DNA from: DASSKK01 sp035690495
Lineage (GTDB): Bacteria > Actinomycetota > Actinomycetes > Propionibacteriales > Nocardioidaceae
NCBI GenBank assembly: GCA_035690495.1
Contig: DASSKK010000017.1
Location: 1-44,821 of the forward strand
DNA length: 44,821 nucleotides
Direction of reading: 5' to 3'
Below are positions 1 to 7,211 of this stretch, piece by piece; the first letter of the stretch is position 1; every line of letters starts with the position of its first letter. The notes under the pieces were generated by a model. The model saw only the letters and a program-made list of their open reading frames with translations, made no database searches and was not told the origin of the DNA. Both the position numbers and the translations under genes were made by a program.

Positions 1-834
1 GATGACCAGGTCGGCGCCCATCGAGCGGACGATCTGCGCCTTCTCGGGGCTGCTGACCATGCAGACCGGGATGGCGCCGCCGTTGAGGGCCATCTGGGTG
101 GCGTAGGAGCCCAGCCCGCCGGAGGCGCCCCAGATCAGGACGACGTCGCCCTGCTTCATGTTCGCGCCGTTGTGGCTGACCAGCTGCCGGTAGGCGGTGG
201 AGTTGACCAGGCCGGGGGCAGCGGCCTCCTCCCAGGTGAGGTGGCCGGGCTTGGGCATCAGCTGGTTGCTCTTGACCAGGGCGAGCTCGGCCAGGCCGCC
301 GAAGTTGGTCTCGAAGCCCCAGATCCGCTGCTGCGGGTCGAGCATCGTGTCGTCGTGACCGGCGGAGTCCTCCAGCTCGACCGAGAGGCAGTGCGCGACC
401 ACCTCGTCGCCGGCCTTCCACTTGGTCACGCCCGGCCCGGTACGCAGCACCACGCCCGCGGCGTCCGAGCCGACCACGTGGTACGGCAGGTCGTGGCGGC
501 GGGTCAGCTCGGAGAGCCGGCCGTAGCGCTGCAGGAACTTGAAGGTGGGCAGCGGCTCGAAGATGCTCGTCCACACCGTGTTGTAGTTGATCGCGCTGGC
601 CATCACCGCGACGTACGCCTCGCCCGGCCCGAGCTCCGGCAGCGGCACCTGCTCGACGTGCAGGGACCTCCTCGGGTCCTTGTCGGCGTGCTCGATGCCC
701 TCGAACATCCCGGTCTCGTCCTTGTGCACGGTCACCGCCCGGTAGGAGTCCGGGATCTCCAGCGCGGCGAACTCGTCCGCGCCGACCTCCTGCCCGGAGT
801 CTCGGGCTGCGATGGCGTCGAGGATCTGCTTCAT
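1..834 (-). CDS. ccrA: Crotonyl-CoA carboxylase/reductase, partial (3' end outside window)
   Basis: Cytosolic enzyme that carries out NADPH-dependent reductive carboxylation of crotonyl-CoA to ethylmalonyl-CoA, the signature step of the ethylmalonyl-CoA pathway and a source of polyketide extender units. The 278 visible codons start MKQILDAIAARDSGQEVGA and cover the MDR N-terminal domain and the start of the Rossmann domain (IWGASGGLGSYATQMA). Asn85 (in AINYNTVW) and Phe174-Glu175 (in WGFETNFGG) match the Asn81 and Phe170-Glu171 CO2-pocket residues of the Kitasatospora enzyme with a constant +4 offset, which favours carboxylase over plain enoyl reductase. The family is usually about 440-450 residues, so about 170 are missing at the window edge. 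The ATG has an AGGAG 7 nt upstream. A palindromic sequence lies about 60-75 nt upstream of the start and could be an operator. Confidence 0.93.
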   Translation of the reverse strand, partial: MKQILDAIAARDSGQEVGADEFAALEIPDSYRAVTVHKDETGMFEGIEHADKDPRRSLHVEQVPLPELGPGEAYVAVMASAINYNTVWTSIFEPLPTFKFLQRYGRLSELTRRHDLPYHVVGSDAAGVVLRTGPGVTKWKAGDEVVAHCLSVELEDSAGHDDTMLDPQQRIWGFETNFGGLAELALVKSNQLMPKPGHLTWEEAAAPGLVNSTAYRQLVSHNGANMKQGDVVLIWGASGGLGSYATQMALNGGAIPVCMVSSPEKAQIVRSMGADLVI

Positions 835-890
835 GGCGAGTCACTCCTGCAGGCGTCGGCTGGGTCGGCGCTCCGTTGCGGTTTCGGGCA

Positions 891-912
891 GGCTACCGGC
901 GGGTAACCGCCG
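891..912 (-). promoter_or_regulatory. Palindromic candidate operator upstream of ccr
   Basis: Two overlapping dyads lie 57-78 nt upstream of the ccr ATG. CGGCGG-GTAA-CCGCCG spans 897-912, and GGCTACC-GGCG-GGTAACC spans 891-908 with one mismatch. The second has the GGTTACC...GGTARCC shape seen in many actinobacterial TetR-type operators. No regulator gene lies alongside, so this is a sequence-only suggestion. Confidence 0.3.
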
Positions 913-937
913 CTGTCAGCACGCTGTGACTCGGCTA

Positions 938-998
938 ACCCGATTCGTCCGTGCCCGCCCCGCGTGAAACGGACGCAGTTTCGCGGACGAATCGGGGT
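938..998. repeat. Stop-adjacent long-loop inverted repeat, copy 1
   Basis: Arms CCCGATTCGTCCG (939-951) and CGGACGAATCGGG (984-996) are perfect 13-bp complements around a 32-nt spacer containing GAAACGGACGCA. The right arm runs into the epimerase stop codon (998-1000 on the minus strand). A second copy with the same arms, the same inner CGGACGCA and the same position relative to a stop codon lies at 28324-28385. It could act as a bidirectional terminator for ccr and mce or be a dispersed REP-like element. There is no T-run. Confidence 0.8.
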
Positions 999-1438
999 CA
1001 GGCGGGCTCGACCAGCTCGACGAGTACGCCGCCGGCGTCCTTGGGGTGCACGAAGTTGACCCGGCTGCCCGCGGTGCCCGCCCGAGGCTCGTCGTACAGC
1101 AGTCGCAGCCCGCGCTCGCGCAGCACCTTCGAGACCTGCTCGATGTCACGCACCCGGTAGGCGAGCTGCTGAACTCCCGGTCCGGAACGGTCCAGGAACC
1201 TCGCGATCGTGGACTCCTCGGAGAGCGGGGCGAGCAGCTGCAGCTGGGTTGTGGACGTGCCCGCCGTGTTCACTTCGATCATCGCCTCGCGCACGCCCTG
1301 CTCCTCGTTGGTCTCCTCGTGGGTGAGGTGCATCCCGAAGGTGTCGGCGTAGAACGCGACCGCCTCGTCGAGGTCCGGAACCGCGATCCCCACGTGGTCG
1401 ATGCACTCGAACAGCTCCACGGGCACGGTCGGGGTCAT
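998..1438 (-). CDS. mce: Methylmalonyl-CoA epimerase
   Basis: Interconverts (2R)- and (2S)-methylmalonyl-CoA (and probably ethylmalonyl-CoA), linking carboxylase products to the cobalamin mutases. The 146-residue product is a vicinal-oxygen-chelate protein with two beta-alpha-beta-beta-beta modules. His15 (IDHVGIAV), Gln65 (TTQLQLL) and Glu141 (VLVELVEPA) occupy the metal-ligand positions of the Propionibacterium enzyme. Where that enzyme has His91 this protein has Gln91 (GPGVQQLAYRV). An in-frame ATG at 1495 exists, but the homologous N-terminus starts at MTPTVPVELFECIDHVG, so 1438 is chosen. No strong ribosome site precedes it. It is divergent from the thiolase-meaB pair, and its stop codon abuts the 938-998 inverted repeat. 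Confidence 0.93.
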   Translation of the reverse strand: MTPTVPVELFECIDHVGIAVPDLDEAVAFYADTFGMHLTHEETNEEQGVREAMIEVNTAGTSTTQLQLLAPLSEESTIARFLDRSGPGVQQLAYRVRDIEQVSKVLRERGLRLLYDEPRAGTAGSRVNFVHPKDAGGVLVELVEPA

Positions 1439-1503
1439 CGGGCCATCGTGGTACGTCGTGACCGAGCGAGCGAGCGACTGTGACGCGTTCCTCACCGGTC
1501 GCC

Positions 1504-1525
1504 CACGGCTGGCCTGTCAGCCGTG
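1504..1525. promoter_or_regulatory. Perfect 8-bp hairpin in the mce/thiolase divergent region
   Basis: CACGGCTG-GCCTGT-CAGCCGTG is a perfect 8-bp dyad with a 6-nt centre, about 50 nt before the thiolase start and 66 nt before the mce start. A -10-like TATCGT follows near 1539-1544. It could be an operator or a 5'-UTR hairpin. There is no direct evidence for either. Confidence 0.35.
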
Positions 1526-1576
1526 TCTCCTCCTTGGGTATCGTCGGCGGCAAGCAGACTTCCAGGAGGCCTCCCG

Positions 1577-2794
1577 ATGACAGCACAGCCAGCCCAGCCA
1601 GCGAATCGCGACCGATCCGTCATCGTCGCCGGCGCGCGCACCCCGATCGGCCGGCTGCTCGGCGGGTTGAGGGACCTGTCCGCCGCCGATCTCGGCGGGG
1701 TCGCGATCAAGGGCGCGCTGGAGAAAGCGGGCGTGGCCGGCGACAAGGTCGACTACGTCATCATGGGCCACGTCATCCAGGCCGGCACCGGTCAGATCAC
1801 CGCGCGTCAGGCGGCGGTCAAGGCGGGCATCCCCATGGACATCCCGTCGATCACGATCAACAAGGTGTGCCTGTCCGGGTTGAACGCGATCGCGATGGCC
1901 GACCAGCTGATCCGGGCGGGCGAGCATGAGATCGTGGTCGCCGGCGGCATGGAGTCGATGACCAATGCACCGCACCTGCTGCCCAAGTCGCGGGTCGGGG
2001 TCAAGTACGGCGACACCCCGCTGGTCGACTCGATGGCCTACGACGCCCTCTACGACCAGTTCACCGACCAGGCGATGGGCGCGCTCACCGAGCAGTGCAA
2101 CGCGGCCGCCGCGGCGTTGACCCGTGAGGAGCAGGACGCGTTCTCGGCCCGGTCGCACCAGCGCGCCGCCGAGGCCTGGAAGAACGGTCTGTTCGACGAC
2201 GAGGTGGTGCCCGTCGAGATCCCGCAGCGCAGGGGCGACCCGGTCACCGTCTCGCAGGACGAGGGGATCCGCGGCGACACGACCGCCGAAGGCCTGGGCA
2301 AGCTGCGGCCGGCGTTCGCCAAGGACGGCACGATCACCGCCGGCTCCTCCTCGCAGATCTCCGACGGCGCCTGCGCGGTCGTGGTGATGAGCAGGGCGAA
2401 GGCCGAGGAGCTCGGCCTGACCTGGCTGGCCGAGATCGGCGCCTCCGGCCAGGTCGCCGGCCCCGACTCCACGCTCCAGAGTCAGCCCGCCCGCGCCATC
2501 GCCAAGGCGTGCGCGAAGGACGGCATCGAGGTCGGCACGCTCGACCTGGTCGAGATCAACGAGGCGTTCGCCGCCGTCGGCATCGCGTCGACGCGCGAGC
2601 TCGGCCTCGACGAGGAGAAGGTCAACGTCAACGGCGGTGCGATCGCGCTCGGTCACCCCGTCGGCATGTCCGGCGCCCGGATCGCCCTTCACCTGGCGCT
2701 GGAGCTGAAGCGGCGCGGCGGCGGGGTCGGCGCGGCCGGGCTCTGCGGCGGTGGCGGGCAGGGTGACGCGCTGATCCTCCGTGTCCCGGCCTGA
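1577..2794 (+). CDS. Acetyl-CoA C-acyltransferase (thiolase)
   Basis: Cytosolic thiolase of 405 residues that condenses two acetyl-CoA or cleaves 3-ketoacyl-CoA. Upstream of crotonyl-CoA formation it would supply acetoacetyl-CoA for the ethylmalonyl-CoA route. The family residues are all present: nucleophile Cys98 in NKVCLSGLNAI, His360 in GGAIALGHPVGMSGAR, and Cys390 in GLCGGGGQGDALIL. The biosynthetic-type spacing and full length suggest an acetoacetyl-CoA thiolase, but a beta-oxidation role cannot be excluded. The ATG at 1577 has a clear AGGAGG 7 nt upstream; the frame is open further upstream without a ribosome site. The last 14 nt overlap meaB, so the two are translationally coupled. Confidence 0.93.
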   Translation: MTAQPAQPANRDRSVIVAGARTPIGRLLGGLRDLSAADLGGVAIKGALEKAGVAGDKVDYVIMGHVIQAGTGQITARQAAVKAGIPMDIPSITINKVCLSGLNAIAMADQLIRAGEHEIVVAGGMESMTNAPHLLPKSRVGVKYGDTPLVDSMAYDALYDQFTDQAMGALTEQCNAAAAALTREEQDAFSARSHQRAAEAWKNGLFDDEVVPVEIPQRRGDPVTVSQDEGIRGDTTAEGLGKLRPAFAKDGTITAGSSSQISDGACAVVVMSRAKAEELGLTWLAEIGASGQVAGPDSTLQSQPARAIAKACAKDGIEVGTLDLVEINEAFAAVGIASTRELGLDEEKVNVNGGAIALGHPVGMSGARIALHLALELKRRGGGVGAAGLCGGGGQGDALILRVPA

Positions 2795-3743
2795 TCCGTC
2801 GGTCGCGGAGCTGGTCGAGGACGCCCGCAAGGGCGGCGCCCGCTCGGTGGCGCGGCTGATCTCGCTCGTCGAGGACGCCTCCCCGAAGCTCCGCGAGGTG
2901 ATGGCCGGCCTCGCGCCGTACACCGGGAACGCACAGATCGTGGGCATCACCGGCGCGCCCGGCGTCGGCAAGTCGACGTGTACGTCGGCACTGGTGAAGG
3001 CGCTGCGGGCCTCCGACAAACGAGTCGGCGTGCTCGCGGTGGATCCCTCCTCGCCGTTCTCCGGCGGGGCGCTGCTCGGGGACCGGGTGCGGATGCAGGA
3101 CCACGCGACCGACCGGGAGGTCTACATCCGTTCGATGGCCTCGCGCGGGCACCTCGGCGGGCTGGCCTGGTCGACGCCGCAGGCACTGCGCGTGCTCGAC
3201 GCGGCGGGCTGCGACGTGGTCCTGATCGAGACCGTCGGTGTCGGGCAGAGCGAGGTGGACATCGCCGGTCTGGCCGACACGACCGTGGTGCTGCTCGCGC
3301 CCGGGATGGGCGACGGGATCCAGGCGGCCAAGGCGGGCATCCTCGAGATCGGCGACGTGTACGTCGTGAACAAGGCCGACCGGGACGGTGCCGACCAGGT
3401 CCGCCGTGACCTGCGCAGCATGCTCGCCCTCGCCGACCGGGACGAGCAGAGCTGGAAGCCGCCGATCGTGCAGGCCGTCGCGCAGACCGGTCAGGGCATC
3501 GACGAGGTGGTCGAGCGGATCGAGAGGCACCGCGCCTGGATGGAGTCCTCCGGCGAGCTGGAGCGCCGCCGGGTGCGCCGTGCGCGCGGCGAGATCGAGG
3601 CGATCGCGGTGACCGCGCTGCGCGAGCGCTGGGGCGACGTGCACGGACGCAGCGAGCTCGACCAGCTCGCCGAGCAGGTGGCCGGTGGTGCGAGCGATCC
3701 GTACGCCGCCGCCGACGCTCTTTTGGAGACCTACACCGACTGA
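2781..3743 (+). CDS. meaB: Methylmalonyl-CoA mutase-associated GTPase MeaB/ArgK
   Basis: G3E-family P-loop GTPase that gates loading and protects adenosylcobalamin-dependent acyl-CoA mutases from inactivation. The 320-residue protein has Walker A GAPGVGKST (58-66), a switch segment VDPSSPFSGGALLGDRVRM, the DXXG-equivalent region LIETVGVGQSE, and the base-specificity motif NKAD near 195. A C-terminal helical dimerisation segment follows. The GTG at 2781 lies inside the end of the thiolase gene (14-nt overlap), the only start that keeps the conserved helix RPDPSVAELVEDARKGG. Its natural client in this window is the cobalamin mutase at 11193, 7.5 kb away. The ethylmalonyl- or methylmalonyl-CoA mutases must lie outside the window. 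Confidence 0.94.
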   Translation: MSRPDPSVAELVEDARKGGARSVARLISLVEDASPKLREVMAGLAPYTGNAQIVGITGAPGVGKSTCTSALVKALRASDKRVGVLAVDPSSPFSGGALLGDRVRMQDHATDREVYIRSMASRGHLGGLAWSTPQALRVLDAAGCDVVLIETVGVGQSEVDIAGLADTTVVLLAPGMGDGIQAAKAGILEIGDVYVVNKADRDGADQVRRDLRSMLALADRDEQSWKPPIVQAVAQTGQGIDEVVERIERHRAWMESSGELERRRVRRARGEIEAIAVTALRERWGDVHGRSELDQLAEQVAGGASDPYAAADALLETYTD

Positions 3744-3920
3744 CCTGCCCGCCATGGTGGTCCGCGCCCGCTCTGACCGGCCAGCCTGGCGTTTGCAGGG
3801 GTGACGAACTACCGCAATCCACGCCGCGGCGCTGAGCGCAGTGGTTATCCTGCGGCCAGACCAGACAGCCGCCGGGTCCACCGACGGCTGCACCGCGTCC
3901 CGACGCAGCCAGGAGGTCCC

Positions 3921-5495
3921 GTGGAGGCCTACGCCGAGCAGGTTCCTGCGCTGGGCCAGGGCGAGTCGGTCGACGCCCTCGAGGACGCGGTGCGCTATGA
4001 CCCCGACGGCGCTCTGTCCGCTGCCCGTTCCTGGCTGGTCCGGGCCCGCCAGGAGGGCGACGACTCGACCGCGCGCAGACTCGAGCTGGTCTGCGCCGAC
4101 GTGGACTGCCGCCGCGGCGGTGTGCAGTCGGCCGCGCACACCATCCGCCAGGTCCTCGAGTGGGCCCTCGAGCACGAGGACCGGTACCTGATCGCACGCA
4201 GCCACCGTCAGCTGGCCCGGGTGTTCCTGCGGCTGGGTGACAACGCGCTGAACCTCGAGCACGCCGTACCCGCCGTGGAGCACCTCGACCGGCACTGGCG
4301 ACCTTCCCTGCGCGCCGACCACCTGCTCGCGCTCGCGACCGCGCTCTCCGCGTGCGGGTCCTTCGGCGAGTCCTGGCGCCGGTTCGAGGAGGCGAACACG
4401 CTCGCCGCCCAGGCCGACGACGTCCACCTGAGGCGGGTCGTGCTCAACAACCTCGCCTTCACGCAGTTCAAGGCGGGCGACGGCGAGGCGGCGGTTGCCG
4501 TCGCCGAGCGCCTGCACGCCGTGGTCACCGCGGCCGGCTTCGAGCTGGGCTACGAGGAGCTGGACACGATCGCCAGCTCCTACCGCATCGGCGGCAGGCT
4601 CGAGGAGGCGGAGCAGCTGCTGCTGCCGGTGCTGGACGGCGGGGGTGCCGACCTGGCCACTTCGGACTTCGACGGCGGTGCCGCATGCCTGCTCACGCTT
4701 GCGCAGGTGCAGCGCTCCCTCGGGAAGCTGGAGGCGGCGCAGCAGACCCTCGACAAGTGTCGCAGCCTGTGCGAGGGCAAGCCGACCAGCGTGCGGATCC
4801 TGGCGCAGCGCGAGCACGCCGAGCTGTCGGCGGCCAGGGGCGACTACCGGGCTGCCTACGAGACCTTCTTCGAGTTCTTCGAGGAGCACCAACGGCTGGA
4901 GTCCGCGGAGCGCGAGGCCCGGGCACGCTCGCTCCAGGCGATCTTCGAGACCACCGAGGCACGCCGTGACAGCGAGCGCTTCCGGGAGCTCTCCGAACGG
5001 GACGCGCTCACCGGGCTGCGCAACCGGCGGTTCGTGGAGGCGCACCTGGACTCGATCCTTCTCGACGTGACTGACGGCGGCGGACCCGTCAGCGTGGCCC
5101 TGATGGACCTCGACCGGTTCAAGCGCATCAACGACACCCGCTCCCACGCCGTGGGCGACGACGTGCTCCGCCGCGTCGCCCACGTGCTCGCCTACAGCGC
5201 CCACGAGGTGGCCGGCGGGGTGGCGGCCCGGATGGGCGGGGAGGAGTTCCTGCTCATCCTCCCCGGCCTGGACCTGCCCGCGGCGCTGGACCACCTGGAG
5301 CAGACCCGCCTGCGCATCCAGCACCGCGGATGGTCCGACCTGACCGCCGGACTGCCGGTGACCGTCAGCGTCGGCGTCGCGTGCGCGCCCGAGGACGCAA
5401 CCGACCGCGGCGACCTGCTGCACTGCGCCGACGTGCGGTTGTACGCCGCGAAGGGAGCCGGCCGCAACCAGGTGATGGGCACGCCGACACCCTGA
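3921..5495 (+). CDS. TPR-containing diguanylate cyclase (GGDEF)
   Basis: Predicted soluble c-di-GMP synthase of 524 residues. The N-terminal 340 residues are helical TPR-like repeats (for example YLIARSHRQLARVFLRLGDNA and AALLTLAQVQRS-like helices), resembling the sensory half of actinobacterial TPR-GGDEF regulators. A coiled linker ESAEREARARSLQAIFETTE leads into the GGDEF domain. The active-site loop reads RMGGEEF (GGEEF about 439-443), with the metal Asp in ALMDLDRFKRIND, so catalysis is expected. The inhibitory I-site RxxD normally five residues before GGEEF is replaced by VAGG, so product feedback through the I-site is probably absent. The GTG at 3921 has AGGAGG 4 nt upstream. It is a single gene. 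No transmembrane segment or signal peptide is visible. Confidence 0.9.
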   Translation: MEAYAEQVPALGQGESVDALEDAVRYDPDGALSAARSWLVRARQEGDDSTARRLELVCADVDCRRGGVQSAAHTIRQVLEWALEHEDRYLIARSHRQLARVFLRLGDNALNLEHAVPAVEHLDRHWRPSLRADHLLALATALSACGSFGESWRRFEEANTLAAQADDVHLRRVVLNNLAFTQFKAGDGEAAVAVAERLHAVVTAAGFELGYEELDTIASSYRIGGRLEEAEQLLLPVLDGGGADLATSDFDGGAACLLTLAQVQRSLGKLEAAQQTLDKCRSLCEGKPTSVRILAQREHAELSAARGDYRAAYETFFEFFEEHQRLESAEREARARSLQAIFETTEARRDSERFRELSERDALTGLRNRRFVEAHLDSILLDVTDGGGPVSVALMDLDRFKRINDTRSHAVGDDVLRRVAHVLAYSAHEVAGGVAARMGGEEFLLILPGLDLPAALDHLEQTRLRIQHRGWSDLTAGLPVTVSVGVACAPEDATDRGDLLHCADVRLYAAKGAGRNQVMGTPTP

Positions 5496-5598
5496 TTCGG
5501 GCCTGGTCACGATCGCGCCACAACGACGTGGAAGTCTTGTCCGGCGGGTCGCCCACCGGGCAGGCTGCGCACTGACAGTGGAGCCGGAGGACGGGGAC

Positions 5599-6330
5599 GT
5601 GGACGAGAGCGGCCTGGTGGCGCACGGGATCGGCGTGGCCGGCCCCGACGCGCCGTTGCTCGAGGACGTCTCGCTGACCGCAGTGCCGGGCCGGATCCTG
5701 GCGGTCACCGGCTCCAGCGGCTCGGGGAAGACCACGCTGCTCAGCGTGCTCGGCGGGCTGATCCGCCCCGATACGGGAACGGCGCACTTCGCCGGGGGCC
5801 CGGTGGGCACGCGCAACGGCGAGCCCCGGCCCGGGACGGCGTTCGTGCTGCAGACCTACGGGCTGGTGCCGACCCTGACCGCCGAGGAGAACATCTCGAT
5901 CGCGTTGCGGGCGCGCGAGGTCGACGCGGTCGACGCGAGCCGGCGGGCGGCTCACGTGCTGGAACGTGTCGGCGTCGGCGACCTGGTCGAACGGATGGTC
6001 CAGGAGCTGTCCGGCGGTCAGGTCCAGCGGGTCGCGGTCGCCAGGGCGCTGGCCGTCGAGCCCGACGTGCTCCTGGCCGACGAGCCCACCAGCGAGCTCG
6101 ACGAGAAGAACCGGGACCTCATCGTCGGCGAGATCAGGGCCGAGGCGGACCGGGGCGCCGTCGTGGTCCTGGCCACCCACGACCCTGAGGTCGCCAGCAT
6201 GTGCGACGACGAGCTGCACCTGGTCGACGGGCGGGCGGCCGGGGACCCGGTGCGCACGGTCCCGACCGTCGAGGACGGGCCGGGTCACGAGCACGACATG
6301 TTCCGCAGGCCGCCGAGGACACAGCGTTGA
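5599..6330 (+). CDS. ABC transporter ATP-binding protein (first of a pair)
   Basis: Nucleotide-binding subunit of a MacB/LolD-type ABC system. The 243-residue protein contains Walker A GSSGSGKTT (38-46), signature LSGGQVQRVAVARAL, Walker B VLLADEPTSELD and the H-loop ATHD. The GTG at 5599 is preceded by GGAGG with 8 nt spacing. A GTG 7 codons upstream (5578) is an alternative without a ribosome site. It is followed immediately by a second ATPase (TTGA overlap) and a giant permease (TGATG overlap), so the three are one operon. Asymmetric ATPase pairs with one FtsX-like permease typically act in export or extracytoplasmic remodelling; the substrate is unknown. Confidence 0.9.
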   Translation: MDESGLVAHGIGVAGPDAPLLEDVSLTAVPGRILAVTGSSGSGKTTLLSVLGGLIRPDTGTAHFAGGPVGTRNGEPRPGTAFVLQTYGLVPTLTAEENISIALRAREVDAVDASRRAAHVLERVGVGDLVERMVQELSGGQVQRVAVARALAVEPDVLLADEPTSELDEKNRDLIVGEIRAEADRGAVVVLATHDPEVASMCDDELHLVDGRAAGDPVRTVPTVEDGPGHEHDMFRRPPRTQR

Positions 6331-7211
6331 GCGGGACGAGTGGCACCGCGGGTGCGGTGCTCGCAAGCAGACGCAGCGGCGTTGCCGTGCGCTGCATGAA
6401 CGTCGTGCAGATCTACACCACGGCCGGCGGACACGACGTGGTGGCGCTGCGCGGAGTCAACCTGGACATCTCGGCCGGTGAGCAGGTGGCGCTGCTCGGC
6501 CCGTCGGGTTCGGGGAAGTCGACGCTGCTGAGTCTGTTCGGCGGGGTGCTGCGACCGTCGGCGGGCAAGGTGCTCGTCGACGGGCAGGACATCTCCCGGA
6601 TCACCGAGCGCGAGCTCGGCAAGCTGCGATCCGGCAAGGTCGCCTCCCTGCTGCAAGGGGCCAGCCGCAACCTGCTGCCCTACGCATCCCCGGTCGACAA
6701 CGTGGAGTTCGCCAGGCTCGCCCTGCCCGTCTCCGCACGACGCAGCCTTCCGTCCGCACGTGAGCTGCTCGACCGGCTCGGGATGGGCGACCTGGCCGAC
6801 CGGCCGCTGGCCGGGATGTCGGGCGGGGAACGGCAACGGATCGCATTCGCCGCCACGGTGTCCTCCGGTGCCGGCCTGCTGCTCGCCGACGAGCCGACGT
6901 CCCAGCTCTCCCACGACGACCGCGACGCGATCCTCGAGTTGATCCACCTGGTCAACGCCGAGTTCGACACGACCGTGGTGCTGGTCACCCACGACCCGGA
7001 GGTCGCGGCCCAGATGCCGCGCAGCATCACGATCCGCAACGGCCGGATCGGTGCCGAGGGCCGGCACGGCTTCGACTTCGGGGTCGTCGACGAGGACGGT
7101 GCCGTGCACATCCCCGACGAGCTGGCCACGCGGTTCCCGGCCGGCACGCTCGTGCAGTTCGAGCAGACAGAGGACGGCGTACTGCTGCGGCCGGTGGAGG
7201 AGCGCGGCTGA
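6327..7211 (+). CDS. ABC transporter ATP-binding protein (second of a pair)
   Basis: Second nucleotide-binding subunit, 294 residues if the TTG at 6327 is used. That TTG overlaps the upstream stop (TTGA) and has GAGGA about 9 nt before it; the frame is open further upstream but would overlap the first ATPase heavily. Walker A GPSGSGKST, signature MSGGERQRIAFAATV, Walker B LLLADEPTSQLS and H-loop VTHD are intact. The residue after the Walker B PTS differs from the usual GNLD (SQLS), which may lower D-loop function. A C-terminal tail of about 45 residues (from ITIRNGRIGAEGRHGFDFGVV) extends past the ATPase core. It probably forms a heterodimer with its neighbour. Confidence 0.9.
   Translation: MSGTSGTAGAVLASRRSGVAVRCMNVVQIYTTAGGHDVVALRGVNLDISAGEQVALLGPSGSGKSTLLSLFGGVLRPSAGKVLVDGQDISRITERELGKLRSGKVASLLQGASRNLLPYASPVDNVEFARLALPVSARRSLPSARELLDRLGMGDLADRPLAGMSGGERQRIAFAATVSSGAGLLLADEPTSQLSHDDRDAILELIHLVNAEFDTTVVLVTHDPEVAAQMPRSITIRNGRIGAEGRHGFDFGVVDEDGAVHIPDELATRFPAGTLVQFEQTEDGVLLRPVEERG

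Noticed and set aside
2628..5816. A 1062-codon open frame opposite thiolase, meaB and the GGDEF gene
   Set aside because: It is an antisense shadow of GC-rich coding strands, with no motifs, no ribosome site and conserved proteins on the other strand.
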